Shown piece after piece: positions 51,836-61,739 of a stretch of DNA of 64,000 bases. A program made the translations under genes and the position numbers. Each line of letters opens with the position of its first letter. Positions within the stretch are counted from its first letter, which is position 1. The notes under the pieces were generated by a model. The model saw only the letters and a list, made by a program, of their open reading frames with translations. It was not told where the DNA came from and did no database searches. Origin of the DNA: FEN-1279 sp964501535 (GTDB lineage: Bacteria; Bacteroidota; Ignavibacteria; Tepidaquicellales; Tepidaquicellaceae); NCBI GenBank assembly GCA_964501535.1, contig CAZCSV010000001.1, forward strand, positions 824,563 through 888,562, written 5' to 3'.

Positions 51836-53773
51836 TTATTTTTTACGTAATGTAAAGAATAATGTTTTTAGTAAAATTTCAATATCCATCTTCAAATTCT
51901 GATTTTTTGCATAGAAAATATTATAATTCATCATTTCCTCTCCATTAATTCCCTCGAAATGATTCAATTGAATTATTCCCGTTAATCCTTTTTTTCCCAG
52001 GTATTCTTTACCGGTTGTTTCATACCAAATCGGAATACCGACGAAACTATATTTACCGATAAAAACACCCGGCAAAAGCAATAATTTTGATGTATGCCTC
52101 GAAATATTACCTTTTTTCAATTTATAATACAATACTATAAATGGATAAACAGTAATTATTAAAAACACAGATAATCCAAGATCAAATATCCTTTTCAAAA
52201 ATATATTCATTTTATTTTTAATATTATATTCAATTTCTACTAAAGATAAATCATTAATATTCGAATGAAGTTTCGAGAGTATCAAATCATTCCCAATAGG
52301 AACAATCTTAAAAATTACATTTTTCCCGGAGAAATCCCACATAATTTTCAATATTTCATGATTGGTAAAATAATCACCTGAAAACACGACTTCATTTATA
52401 TTTTTCAGCCTAATAATTTCACTTAATGTGTTTAAATCTTTTCTATCTGCAATTTTATTAAAATATAAAACATTATATTTTGCTTGGAATCTTTCTTCAA
52501 CATCCTGGTTTAATTCTTTATCTCCAACAATCAGTAAATTGACTTTTCTCAACATAATATTTTTTGATACAAAGAACCTATAAAAGTTAATCAAGCTTCT
52601 ATAAGATAAAAGGAAAATCAAACCTAAAACCGTTGAGAAAAGAATGACTTCACGCGAATAAGCGTATTGTTTAAAAAAGTATGTAATCGAAGAGTTTATG
52701 AAGAAACCTGCTATAATTGCATTAAAGGTCTTTGGTAATGATAGACCATATCTTTTTGAATAAACACGGAATATCAAAAAAAGTAAAACCCAGATCAATA
52801 TATATACACTAATTATAAAAAAGTAACTTATATTCGGAAAAATATTAAACCTTACTTTAATAGAAATGAAAAAAGATAGATATAACAGAATAATATCCAA
52901 TAAAGGATACTTTAATGTTTTAAACAACCTTTTTAAATATGAAAAAAAAGTCCAGTAAAAAACACCAAGCCTCATAATAAAAGAAAGTATTAAAGAACCA
53001 CCTAAATTTTTCCTTACAAAAATATTCATAGCTCCGTAAAAGTTATTGACATATGTCAATCCTGATTTTCTTGTGCTTTCACCCTTCAGATGTACTGTTT
53101 TAACTTCAGGATAATAAAAAATCTTATACCCATTCTTCTTTATTCTATAGCATAAATCCAGATCCTCTCCGTACATAAAATAATCTTCATCAAAAAGTCC
53201 TACTTTATCCAGAATATATTTAGGCATAAACATAAAAGCACCGCAAATAGCTTCGACTTCATAAGTTTCATTCTCGTTGAGGTACGTTAGATTATACTTT
53301 CCAAAAATTTTACTCTTCGGAAAAAATTTCGATAATCCAATAATCCTCGGTAAAGCTACTGAAAGTGTAGGAAAACTTCTTTTACAAGCTAAATCAAGTT
53401 TTCCGTTCGCTTGAATCAATTTTGAGCTTACAGCACCAATTCCTTTATTATCTTCGCAAAATTTTATGAGCTTTTCAAAAGTCCCTTCCTCTAATATTGT
53501 ATCAGGATTCAGCAACAATACATACTTACCGGTTATTTTCTTTAAGGCAATATTATTGGCTTTTGAAAAACCCAAATTCTTATCATTTTCAATTAAGTTT
53601 ATCTTTCGATATTTTTCTTTTATGAAATTCGCACTTCCGTCAATGGAATTATTATCCACAACAAATATTTCTAAACTGTATTTATTATTGTTGGATTTAT
53701 AAATAGAAGCAAGGCAGGTATCGAGATGATCCTTAACATTATAATTTACGATTATAATTGATATATCAAACAT
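51836..53773 (-). CDS. Fused family 2 glycosyltransferase and degenerate polyprenyl sugar-transferase-like protein
   Basis: About 645 residues. The start MFDISIIIVNYNVKDHL at 53773 is the normal GT2 beginning; the 12 extra residues from 53809 are rejected. Residues about 1-270 are a rhamnosyltransferase-like GT2 domain: VVDNNSIDGSANFIKEKY, NLGFSKANNIALKKITGKYV, LLNPDTILEEG (DxD-like), GAFMFMPKYILDKVGLFDE and MYGEDLDLCYRI. Then come about four helices, and a C-terminal segment IFLKRIFDLGLSVFLIITVYPFIVLYY like the anchor of WbaP/WcaJ sugar-1-phosphate transferases. The catalytic signatures of that family (DE.PQ..NV, VGPRPE) are absent here, so the second half may be non-enzymatic. Confidence 0.78.
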   Translation of the reverse strand: MFDISIIIVNYNVKDHLDTCLASIYKSNNNKYSLEIFVVDNNSIDGSANFIKEKYRKINLIENDKNLGFSKANNIALKKITGKYVLLLNPDTILEEGTFEKLIKFCEDNKGIGAVSSKLIQANGKLDLACKRSFPTLSVALPRIIGLSKFFPKSKIFGKYNLTYLNENETYEVEAICGAFMFMPKYILDKVGLFDEDYFMYGEDLDLCYRIKKNGYKIFYYPEVKTVHLKGESTRKSGLTYVNNFYGAMNIFVRKNLGGSLILSFIMRLGVFYWTFFSYLKRLFKTLKYPLLDIILLYLSFFISIKVRFNIFPNISYFFIISVYILIWVLLFLIFRVYSKRYGLSLPKTFNAIIAGFFINSSITYFFKQYAYSREVILFSTVLGLIFLLSYRSLINFYRFFVSKNIMLRKVNLLIVGDKELNQDVEERFQAKYNVLYFNKIADRKDLNTLSEIIRLKNINEVVFSGDYFTNHEILKIMWDFSGKNVIFKIVPIGNDLILSKLHSNINDLSLVEIEYNIKNKMNIFLKRIFDLGLSVFLIITVYPFIVLYYKLKKGNISRHTSKLLLLPGVFIGKYSFVGIPIWYETTGKEYLGKKGLTGIIQLNHFEGINGEEMMNYNIFYAKNQNLKMDIEILLKTLFFTLRKK

Positions 53774-53815
53774 AAAAGTACTTCTACTTTTTTTTAAGTA
53801 AAAATCCAAAAAAAA

Positions 53816-54547
53816 TTATAATTCCAACAATTTCCCAAATAACGATTTAAACTTCAGTTTCCAAACCATAAAATATGCCTCGTAGACAACTTTTTTCGAC
53901 ATTTTCGAGCTCCCTGCCCTTCTGTCAATGAATAAAATTGGTGTTTCCGAAATTTTAAATCCTTTTTTGTAAAATTTAAATTTCATTTCTATTTGAAACG
54001 AATAGCCATTGGATCTGACTTTATCCAGATCAATCTGAGCCAATGAAGTCACTCTATAACACATGAAGCCGGCCGTAGTATCTTTTACTTTCAAACCAGT
54101 AATAATTCTAGTATAAATATTTGCATAATAGCTTAAGAATAGCCTGCCTATAGGCCAGTTTACAACAGAAACGCCGTTTATGTACCTTGAACCTACAATT
54201 AGGTCATATCCCTGTTCAATTATTTCGATAAATGTCGGGAGATATTTGGGGTCATGCGAAAAATCCGCATCCATTTCAAATACAAAATCAAATGATTTTT
54301 CTATTGCAAATTTAAATCCCGTAACATAAGCAGTTCCGAGTCCTGATTTCTTTTCACGCTCAATTAAAAAAATATTATCACTTTTTATGCTCTTTACCAT
54401 AGAAGCTGTTCCATCAGGAGAATTATCGTCTACTACAAGTACATTCCATTGATAATTCGAATCCGAATATTTCAATACTTCAGGAATCAATCTCAAAATA
54501 TTTTCCGCTTCGTTATATGTAGGTATAATAACAAGTATTTTTTTCAA
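53816..54547 (-). CDS. Polyprenol-phosphate mannosyltransferase-like family 2 glycosyltransferase
   Basis: A 243-residue soluble GT-A enzyme of the DPM1 type. Start VIIPTYNEAENILRLIPEVL; VVDDNSPDGTASMVKSI (about 38-54), EREKKSGLGTAYVTGFKFAI, EMDADFSHDPKYLPTFIEII (DxD at about 93), then SRYINGVSVVNWPIGRLFLS and a C-terminal FKISETPILFIDRRAGSSKMS, all family hallmarks. It makes a polyprenyl-phosphate sugar, probably for a downstream GT-C. It is sandwiched between two membrane sugar transferases with gaps of 1 bp to the upstream gene. Confidence 0.92.
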   Translation of the reverse strand: MKKILVIIPTYNEAENILRLIPEVLKYSDSNYQWNVLVVDDNSPDGTASMVKSIKSDNIFLIEREKKSGLGTAYVTGFKFAIEKSFDFVFEMDADFSHDPKYLPTFIEIIEQGYDLIVGSRYINGVSVVNWPIGRLFLSYYANIYTRIITGLKVKDTTAGFMCYRVTSLAQIDLDKVRSNGYSFQIEMKFKFYKKGFKISETPILFIDRRAGSSKMSKKVVYEAYFMVWKLKFKSLFGKLLEL

Positions 54548-54548
54548 A

Positions 54549-55931
54549 TTAATGTCCTTTCATTGTAAAAACTACTAAAATTGTATTTATCATTATCCTA
54601 AAATCCAAACTTAAACTTAAATTTTCAATATAATAAAAATCATATTGTAATTTTGTTTTTACGTCTTCAATTGAAGAATCATATGTATGTTTTACCTGTG
54701 CCCAGCCCGTAATTCCAGGCTTAACCAAAAGTCTTCTTGAGTAATACGGAATCTCTTTCTTTAATTGCTCTACAAAAAACGGTCTTTCAGGTCTTGGCCC
54801 GACAATACTCATATCATTTTTTAATACGTTTATAAATTGAGGAACTTCATCGAGTCTAATACGCCTCATAAATCTTCCTATAGCTGTCACTCGTGGGTCA
54901 TCTCTGTCAGCCCAAGTAGGACCTGATTCTGACTCTGCATTATGAACCATAGAACGGAATTTTATCACTTTAAATACTTTACCAGCCTTACCAAGTCTTT
55001 TTTGTGTATAAAAAATAGGTCCCTTCGAAGAGACTTTTATTAAAATCACAGTAATTAATAAAAATGGTGACAAAACCATAAGAACAAAAAGAGAGACAAT
55101 AACATCAATGAATCTTTTTATTAACCTGGATGGAAAAGATAAAAGTACTGTTTTCACCTCTATTAGCGGTACTCCGTATATTTGTTGCGTCTTTGCCATA
55201 CCACTAATTATTTCATATAATTCAGGCATAATTTTTACGGAAACATTTTCATCTGCACAATAGTTTAATGTATCAAGTAAAATATTTTTATCTTTCTGCT
55301 CAGATGCAACTAGTACAACTTCTACTTTTCCTTTTTTAATAATTTCTTTTAGATCACTTATCTTACAAATTTCATTCCCAATATCATTTTCATTATGCAA
55401 TCCGACAAATCCAATGAATTTATACCCAAGTTTAGGATATTTATTAATCATATCCAGAAGTTCAAATGCTTTTTTACCTGAACCAACAATCACGGTATTT
55501 CTTACACCAATTCCCTTTTGCAGTAGTTTCATTTGAAAGCTTCTTATAAAAATCCTGCCAAAAGAAACAAACAAGATCATAATAAACCAGTAAATTAAAA
55601 TAAGAAACCTCGATATTACCTTCGCATCCTTTAAAAAATCATCAATAAAAATTGCAAAGAATAAAATCAAACAACCTACAAAAACAGTTTTTACTATTGA
55701 TACAAATTCATCGAATCTGGAATGAACAAACCAGTGTTGATACAATCCGAATACTGAGAAAAGAATGAACCAGTACAAATATATAACTAACATAGGGGTT
55801 AAATAACTGGGAGGATTAGCATAAATTATCCACCCAGTTTCAACCCTAAGATAATAATATACGCTATAAGCTACATTGATAAAAATAAAATCGCTTAAAA
55901 CAAGTAATATTAGTTCTTTAGATTTTGACAA
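54549..55931 (-). CDS. Undecaprenyl-phosphate sugar-1-phosphate transferase (WcaJ/WbaP type)
   Basis: A 460-residue membrane enzyme that starts surface-polysaccharide assembly by moving a sugar-1-phosphate to undecaprenyl phosphate. N-terminal four-helix bundle (about 8-125), a CoA-binding-like Rossmann domain (VIVGSGKKAFELLDMI, about 148-163), a further helix, and the catalytic C-terminus: SSKGPIFYTQKRLGKAGKVF (about 305-324), VIKFRSMVHNAESESGP, RIRLDEVPQFINVLKNDMSIVGPRPERPFF (about 372-401) and KPGITGWAQV. Full-length and intact, unlike the related half in the fused gene. Sugar unknown. Confidence 0.93.
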   Translation of the reverse strand: MSKSKELILLVLSDFIFINVAYSVYYYLRVETGWIIYANPPSYLTPMLVIYLYWFILFSVFGLYQHWFVHSRFDEFVSIVKTVFVGCLILFFAIFIDDFLKDAKVISRFLILIYWFIMILFVSFGRIFIRSFQMKLLQKGIGVRNTVIVGSGKKAFELLDMINKYPKLGYKFIGFVGLHNENDIGNEICKISDLKEIIKKGKVEVVLVASEQKDKNILLDTLNYCADENVSVKIMPELYEIISGMAKTQQIYGVPLIEVKTVLLSFPSRLIKRFIDVIVSLFVLMVLSPFLLITVILIKVSSKGPIFYTQKRLGKAGKVFKVIKFRSMVHNAESESGPTWADRDDPRVTAIGRFMRRIRLDEVPQFINVLKNDMSIVGPRPERPFFVEQLKKEIPYYSRRLLVKPGITGWAQVKHTYDSSIEDVKTKLQYDFYYIENLSLSLDFRIMINTILVVFTMKGH

Positions 55932-56007
55932 ATTTCTCGATTTATTATACGAACTAAAATATAAATTATTATATTTAATATAAAATCATTATCACTTCTC
56001 TAGTATC

Positions 56008-57033
56008 TTATTTCGATATTTTATTATTCGGGTTTTTCTCAAATTTTTCCAACAAATACTTAATTTTTGTTTTTCTTTCTTCATAAGAGAAAATATTCCT
56101 AATTCTTTGATAACCTTCAAAACAATTTTTTTTATATAAAATATCATCCATTAATAGTTTTTGAATTCCATTTGCTATATCATCTACATCATCAGGATTT
56201 ACATATACAGCACATTCACCAGCTACTTCCGGGACAGCTCCATTCTTACTCGTTACAACTGGAGCACCACACAACATACTTTCAGCAATAGCCATACCGA
56301 ATCCTTCAAAGCTTGTTGGTTGAATGTATATTCTGCATTTTTGATACAATTTTATTTTTTCATAATCACTTACTCGACCTAAAAACTCAATAAAATTTTC
56401 CAGTTTGATTTCTCTTACAAATCCCACAAGTTCTTCATATCCATTATCAGTTTTATTCCCTACTATATAAAGTTTTAAATCCTGATTCTGAGTTAAAACT
56501 TTTTTAAATGCTAAAATTATTTCCCTTACTTTTTTACGCTCAATATTCTCTTTCGTAAGCTGAGTAAGGGTCAACAGATAATTTTCCCTATTATCAGGTT
56601 CATTATATGAATATTTTCTCTCATCAATTGCGTGATACAAAAGAACTGGATTACTAGCTCCGAGTTTATTTATACCCTCATACTCAATTTTTGAAGTAGC
56701 AATTTGTAAATCTGATTTTTTAAGTGAATATTTAATAAATTTTCTAATATAAAAAGGCCTTTGAAAATAACCTTGCTTAGAAGGATCATTGTAATGAATG
56801 TTACCTATTGTAATTACGGGTTTTTTCCAAACTTTTGCTTTTATCAATGGTATTACACCTGAACTCCACCACCAAATAAAATACAAATCACAATCGTCAG
56901 GTAGTTTTTTCCAGTCATTTACTTTTATTACCTCATGCCCTAGTTCTTGAAAAATTTTTATATCATTCGAATAAAAATCAATTAAGTCAAAATACCAATC
57001 CTCTTTTAACCGTGAATAGAAACATATTTTCAT
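56008..57033 (-). CDS. Family 4 glycosyltransferase
   Basis: A 341-residue GT-B enzyme. An N-terminal acceptor domain (MKICFYSRLKEDWYFDLIDFY, FIWWWSSGVIPL), and the C-terminal donor-binding site LTQLTKENIERKKVREII, LYIVGNKTDNGYEELVGFV and IYIQPTSFEGFGMAIAESMLCGAPVVTSKNGAVPEVAGECAVYVNPDD, with the E..[x7]..E motif. The sequence belongs to the broad GT4 family (GDP-mannose or UDP-sugar dependent); donor and acceptor unknown. It transcribes with the next glycosyltransferase (8 bp apart). Confidence 0.9.
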   Translation of the reverse strand: MKICFYSRLKEDWYFDLIDFYSNDIKIFQELGHEVIKVNDWKKLPDDCDLYFIWWWSSGVIPLIKAKVWKKPVITIGNIHYNDPSKQGYFQRPFYIRKFIKYSLKKSDLQIATSKIEYEGINKLGASNPVLLYHAIDERKYSYNEPDNRENYLLTLTQLTKENIERKKVREIILAFKKVLTQNQDLKLYIVGNKTDNGYEELVGFVREIKLENFIEFLGRVSDYEKIKLYQKCRIYIQPTSFEGFGMAIAESMLCGAPVVTSKNGAVPEVAGECAVYVNPDDVDDIANGIQKLLMDDILYKKNCFEGYQRIRNIFSYEERKTKIKYLLEKFEKNPNNKISK

Positions 57034-57041
57034 TTTATATA

Positions 57042-58292
57042 TTATATTTTTATAAATGATTTAAAAATAATTCCATATTTATCCAGCGCTTTTTCCAATG
57101 TATAATTTTCTTCAAAATATCTTCTTGAATTTTTTCTGAATTTATCAATTAATGCAGGGTTGTTCTTTAATTCCTTTATTTTATTAACTAAATCGTTAAC
57201 ATTTTCATGTTGCGCTGAATAACCGCATTCTGCCTCCTTCACAATTCTAGCTAGCCTGGAAGATTCACTGCATAAAGCCAGTACGGGAGTTCCAGCTGCT
57301 AAGACTGTATATAATTTACTCGGGAATGCAAATCCTTCAATTTCTTTTTCCAAATGGACTACGGATAGATGAGATGCTGCTTGAAGGTACGGCAACATTT
57401 CTTTCGGCTGATATGGAAAAAATAACACATTATTCAAGTTCTTTTTTCGCTTTAAATCTTCGAGTCCCTTTCTTTTTACTCCATCACCTACTAAAATAAA
57501 AACAATTTCATTATCATCAATTATTTCGGCTGCCTTCATCAGAGAATCAAATCTTTGCGCAATCCCAATATTCCCTGAATAATTAACTATGAATTTCCCC
57601 GATAAATTATTTTCAATAATAAATTTATTCTGGGGATAATCTACAGGAATAAAAAATTTATCGTCAGCCCAATTATCAATAATAGTTATAGCATTAAATT
57701 TTGATTGACTGGCTTTTGCATACTTCAGTTTATTAACCACGGTTTCCCGCATTTCTTCACTCAGTACAATAGTATGTGCTGCTCTTTTATATATAAACTT
57801 TGTTGACCATTTCCAGATTTTCACAAATATATTTTTCTCCGATAAATAATTCACAGCAATTGATTGTTCCGGATGCACATCATAAAGCAAATGGATATAC
57901 TCAATATTTTTAAGATAATTTAGGAATGAACCAATCAATGGCAGAAAAGGGGGATTGGACACAATAAAATACAAATAATGATTTTTTTTATGCGATGTAA
58001 ATAGTACTTTTAAGAAGGCCTTCAAAAAAAAAGAAACATAATTGTAAGCCTTCCCCAGTTTACTGTTTTTACCGAATCTAAATCCAGAGAATCTATATAT
58101 TTTTATTGATTTATATACTTCAAATTTTGGTAATATAATTTTTTCTTTATGAAAGTGTAGTGGTTTGAAAGTAAATACTTCTGTATTATAACCTCTTTTC
58201 GCTAACCCAACTACTAATTCTGTTAATAAATTTCCAGTACTTGATGTATCCGGATAGAAATGCTGAGTTAAAAATCTAATGATATATTCCAT
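57042..58292 (-). CDS. Family 4 glycosyltransferase (WcaI-like)
   Basis: A 416-residue GT-B enzyme. Opening LTQHFYPDTSSTGNLLTELVVGLAKRGYNTEVFTFKP is like colanic-acid WcaI enzymes. The C-terminal half has NYSGNIGIAQRFDSLMKAAEII, FILVGDGVKRKGLEDLKR and SVVHLEKEIEGFAFPSKLYTVLAAGTPVLALC (donor site, P-F-P-S-K-x-Y pattern). It sits between another GT4 and an epimerase in the polysaccharide locus. Sugar specificity unknown. Confidence 0.88.
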   Translation of the reverse strand: MEYIIRFLTQHFYPDTSSTGNLLTELVVGLAKRGYNTEVFTFKPLHFHKEKIILPKFEVYKSIKIYRFSGFRFGKNSKLGKAYNYVSFFLKAFLKVLFTSHKKNHYLYFIVSNPPFLPLIGSFLNYLKNIEYIHLLYDVHPEQSIAVNYLSEKNIFVKIWKWSTKFIYKRAAHTIVLSEEMRETVVNKLKYAKASQSKFNAITIIDNWADDKFFIPVDYPQNKFIIENNLSGKFIVNYSGNIGIAQRFDSLMKAAEIIDDNEIVFILVGDGVKRKGLEDLKRKKNLNNVLFFPYQPKEMLPYLQAASHLSVVHLEKEIEGFAFPSKLYTVLAAGTPVLALCSESSRLARIVKEAECGYSAQHENVNDLVNKIKELKNNPALIDKFRKNSRRYFEENYTLEKALDKYGIIFKSFIKI

Positions 58293-58318
58293 TTAAAAAA
58301 TTTTCTAAACGGTAAATT

Positions 58319-59428
58319 TTATTTACTGTTTCTTACCGCACTGCTCATCCCTGGAGTGAAATCCGCAAGATTTTCAATTAATTCCCAGTTATCCTGGAAC
58401 CACTCGATATTTTTCATGAATCCGTCTTCGAAATCAACTATCGGTTTATATCCTATAAGTTTTTTGGCTTTTTTTATTGAAGCAAGCAGACGCGGCTTTG
58501 TATCCCATTTTCGTCTTGGTTTAAATATAAATGGTGCCTTTGAGCCAGTTATTTTCTTAACAAGATTTGCCATGTCAATTATACTGATTTCTTTACCTGC
58601 GGCCAAATTAAAATTTTCCCCAATTGCATTCCTATAATAACCTGCTTTAACCAATCCTTGCACAAGGTCTAAAACATAAGTGAAATCTCTTGTTTCGGAA
58701 CCTGATCCTGTTATAGGCAATGCTTTTCCCTTCATAGACCAATATATAAAATTCGGTATTACGTTCCTGTATTGTCCAGGAACTTCACCAGGTCCATATG
58801 AATTAAAAAACCTGCAATTTACTGTTTTCATATCATAATGATGTGCAAAAAAATTGCAGTACATTTCTCCTGTCATCTTATTAATCTGATATGGTGTCGT
58901 TAAATGCATAGACACGAAATCTTCCTGCAAAGGCATTTTTGCGTATGACCCGTAAATCGCACATCCACTTGATGCATAAATAAATCTATCTATTTTGGCG
59001 AGTCTGGAATACTCAAGTAACCTTATTATTCCCATAACATCAACCTCAGCTGAAAGCTCAGTATAATCAACAGAGTTTTGATTTGCAAAAAATGCAGCCA
59101 GATGAAAAACCAGTCCAATATCTTCTTTAAAAATTCTTTTTAAATCAATTTCATTTCTCACATCACCTTCAACAAACATTATATTTGGCAATGGTGTTAC
59201 ATTCCAAGAGTTTTTTATTTTAATAGAAGATAAATTATCCAATACAACAACTTTTCCGAATTCTCCAACCAAATCAGAAAGAGCAATTATCAGATTACTT
59301 CCGATTGCTCCTGCTCCTCCAGTCACTAATATATTTTTACCTCTGTAATACTTTATCAACGTGGGTTCGAGTTTAACCTTTTTAAAGTAATCTCTCACCC
59401 ATTTTACACGTTTTTCATATGGATTCAT
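58319..59428 (-). CDS. NAD-dependent epimerase/dehydratase
   Basis: A 369-residue extended SDR. NAD loop VTGGAGAIGSNLIIAL (about 34-49), the YQINK catalytic Tyr/Lys near 176-180, the serine motif YASSGCAIYG just before, and a substrate-side NSYGPGEVPGQYRNVIPNF. An N-terminal 30-residue extension (MNPYEKRVKWVRDYFKKVKL) precedes the domain. The upstream gene wecB overlaps it by 14 bp. It probably makes an activated sugar for the locus; product unassigned. A ribosome site (GGAAG) precedes the ATG. Confidence 0.88.
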   Translation of the reverse strand: MNPYEKRVKWVRDYFKKVKLEPTLIKYYRGKNILVTGGAGAIGSNLIIALSDLVGEFGKVVVLDNLSSIKIKNSWNVTPLPNIMFVEGDVRNEIDLKRIFKEDIGLVFHLAAFFANQNSVDYTELSAEVDVMGIIRLLEYSRLAKIDRFIYASSGCAIYGSYAKMPLQEDFVSMHLTTPYQINKMTGEMYCNFFAHHYDMKTVNCRFFNSYGPGEVPGQYRNVIPNFIYWSMKGKALPITGSGSETRDFTYVLDLVQGLVKAGYYRNAIGENFNLAAGKEISIIDMANLVKKITGSKAPFIFKPRRKWDTKPRLLASIKKAKKLIGYKPIVDFEDGFMKNIEWFQDNWELIENLADFTPGMSSAVRNSK

Positions 59429-60569
59429 ATTTAACTTCCTTTTTGATAAATTTTAAAACTCTTTGACAAGCTTTTCCGTCCCCGTATGGATTATGAGCTC
59501 TCGACATTTTCCGATACAAATTCTTATTATCTATTAATTTTGATGCTTCCCGGACAATCTTTTTTCTGTCAGTCCCTACTAGCTTAACTGTCCCTGCCGT
59601 TACTGCCTCAGGTCTTTCTGTTGTGTCCCGCATTACCAAAACGGGTTTTCCGAGACTTGGTGCCTCTTCCTGTATCCCGCCACTGTCCGTAACTATTATA
59701 AATGCCTTGTTCATTAAATAAACAAACGGAAGATAATCGATTGGTTCGATAAGAAATATATTCGGGATTTTCGATAATAGACCATATACCGGCTTTTGAA
59801 CATTTGGATTTAAATGTACAGGATAGAGTATATCAATATCCTTGTATTTCAAAGCAATATCTTTCAAGGCTTTACATATGTTAATAAATCCTGCTCCGAA
59901 ATTTTCCCTCCTGTGCCCAGTAACTAGTATAAGTTTTCTTTTCCTATCTACATCATAACCTTTTTTAATAATTTCTTTTTCAATTTTCGAGCATAAAGTA
60001 TTATCACTCTTTATTCTTTTCACAATCATATACAGAGCATCTATGACTGTATTCCCTGTTACGAATATATGTCCCTTTGGTACATTTTCATTCAATAAAT
60101 TTTGTTTCGAAGTAGCAGTTGGTGAAAAATGATACCTTGTAATCACACCAGTTATTTTTCTATTCATTTCTTCCGGCCATGGTGAATATATATTACCTGT
60201 TCTCAATCCTGCTTCGATATGTGCAACGGGTATCTTTTCGTAAAAAGCAGAAAGAGATGTAGTCGATGTTGTAGTCGTATCACCGTGAACAAATACAATA
60301 TCAGGTTTGAAATCCCTTATGACTTCTCTCATTTTCAGTAAAACAGAACTCGTTATATCATACAGGTCCTGGTTAGGCTTCATTATATTTAAATCATAAT
60401 GCACCCTAATCTTAAAAATTGACAATACTTGGTCTAACATGCTCCTATGCTGAGCTGTAACGCATACCCTAACATTAAAGTCCTTTTTGTGTTTTTCAAA
60501 TTCTTTAACGAGTGGAGCCATCTTTATAGCCTCTGGACGCGTTCCAAAAACAATTAGTATTTTTTTCAA
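59415..60569 (-). CDS. wecB: UDP-N-acetylglucosamine 2-epimerase (non-hydrolysing)
   Basis: A 384-residue cytosolic enzyme that makes UDP-ManNAc from UDP-GlcNAc. Start TTG with AGAGGA seven bases upstream. N-terminal ILIVFGTRPEAIKMAPLVKEF (family signature), CVTAQHRSMLDQVL, VFVHGDTTTTSTTSLSAFYEKIPVAHIEAGLRTGNIYSPWPEEMNRK (about 95-141) and C-terminal VTDSGGIQEEAPSLGKPVLVMRDTTERPEAV. UDP-ManNAc is a common O-antigen precursor. The conserved Asp, Glu and His residues are all present. Confidence 0.95.
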   Translation of the reverse strand: MKKILIVFGTRPEAIKMAPLVKEFEKHKKDFNVRVCVTAQHRSMLDQVLSIFKIRVHYDLNIMKPNQDLYDITSSVLLKMREVIRDFKPDIVFVHGDTTTTSTTSLSAFYEKIPVAHIEAGLRTGNIYSPWPEEMNRKITGVITRYHFSPTATSKQNLLNENVPKGHIFVTGNTVIDALYMIVKRIKSDNTLCSKIEKEIIKKGYDVDRKRKLILVTGHRRENFGAGFINICKALKDIALKYKDIDILYPVHLNPNVQKPVYGLLSKIPNIFLIEPIDYLPFVYLMNKAFIIVTDSGGIQEEAPSLGKPVLVMRDTTERPEAVTAGTVKLVGTDRKKIVREASKLIDNKNLYRKMSRAHNPYGDGKACQRVLKFIKKEVKYESI

Positions 60570-60588
60570 GAATTTCCTCTGCTATTTT

Positions 60589-61521
60589 TTACTTTAACCT
60601 ATAATAATACTTCATCCAATCGACGGTTCTTCTAATACCTTCTTCAGGAGTCACTTTCGGATTATGCTTTAAATCCCTTATGGCTTTTGAGAAATCCATT
60701 GTCTTTATTTTTGTTGTATTATCTTCTGAATCTTTATAAGTAACAAGCGAATCATCTAAACCGACTGTTTTTAAAATCAAATCGGAATATTCTTTAATAT
60801 CCATTTCCCATTCGGTTTTTCCGCCGACATTATAAACTTCACCCGGAATGAAATTATCCACAATATTTGCAAATGTCCTGCACGTGTCTTCAACAAAATC
60901 AATAATTCTCTTGTGTCCTTTAAATACAACATAAGGTTTCCTATGCAGTGCATGATAGATGAATTTCGGGATAAAACCCCTGTAGGGAGTGTATTCTTCG
61001 TGAGGACCATAGCAGTTAACAGGTCTCACACTAACAGATTCCGTGCCGAACATTTTCATTGAATTCTTTATCATCAGTTCCCCTGCCCATTTAGTAATAG
61101 CATAATCGTTCATCTGGTAAGTATCACTGATTTTATTGTCAACCATTACTGATTCCTTCATAAAACCTTCGTAATCGCCGTATACTTCTGCGGAAGAAAA
61201 ATTAATCATTCTGAATTTCATTTTCTCCTGAAGCTTTAACATATTTTTAGTTCCGATGGCATTGGTCATCCATAAATTCTCATAATATGCTTCACCGTTC
61301 CATCTGCCGTATTCAGCAGCGAGGTGATATACGTAATCAAAAGGACCATATTTCGCAAAAATTCCTTCTATTTGTCTGAAATTTCTTACGTCGCATCTTT
61401 CATATTCATCCCTCTCGTTATTATATAAATCAACTGCAAAAACTTTATGCCCCCTGCTTCTCAATTCATTGCACAAATTAGTACCAATGAAACCTGCACC
61501 CCCGGTTACTAAAATTTTCAT
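60589..61521 (-). CDS. NAD-dependent nucleotide-sugar epimerase/dehydratase
   Basis: A 310-residue SDR with NAD loop ILVTGGAGFIGTNLCNEL (about 3-20), the acidic strand VDLYNNERDEYERCDVRN, FSSAEVYGDYEGF with the Ser site, catalytic YAITK (about 146-150) and SVRPVNCYGPHEEYTPYRGFIPKF. It is similar to UDP-glucose 4-epimerase/GDP-sugar enzymes; product unknown. A strong ribosome site (GGAGG) precedes the ATG. Upstream is a 218-bp gap with no gene, then the glycosyltransferase interrupted by the gap. Confidence 0.88.
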   Translation of the reverse strand: MKILVTGGAGFIGTNLCNELRSRGHKVFAVDLYNNERDEYERCDVRNFRQIEGIFAKYGPFDYVYHLAAEYGRWNGEAYYENLWMTNAIGTKNMLKLQEKMKFRMINFSSAEVYGDYEGFMKESVMVDNKISDTYQMNDYAITKWAGELMIKNSMKMFGTESVSVRPVNCYGPHEEYTPYRGFIPKFIYHALHRKPYVVFKGHKRIIDFVEDTCRTFANIVDNFIPGEVYNVGGKTEWEMDIKEYSDLILKTVGLDDSLVTYKDSEDNTTKIKTMDFSKAIRDLKHNPKVTPEEGIRRTVDWMKYYYRLK

Positions 61522-61739
61522 ATTTCCTCCGAAAATGTTTATTTATTTTTACTCAATCATTAAAGATAAATGTTTTAGCCTTTATTATCAATTCAAATCA
61601 AACTTATTCAATTGTTTTAATAATAAATTAAATAAAAATAAAGTAGTTTATTCCGATATGATAAATTATTATTATTACTTAAATTTAAAGATGAAAGAAG
61701 CTGAATGTTTCAAGATTATATCAATCAAAAATCTTGTAT
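61522..61739. other. Intergenic AT-rich gap, no feature found
   Basis: 218 bp, extremely AT-rich, between the epimerase gene and the upstream glycosyltransferase. I see no convincing gene, repeat or hairpin; the plus-strand frame here is low-complexity and lacks gene-like sequence. A promoter for the epimerase-to-sugar-transferase run is likely here. Confidence 0.5.
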
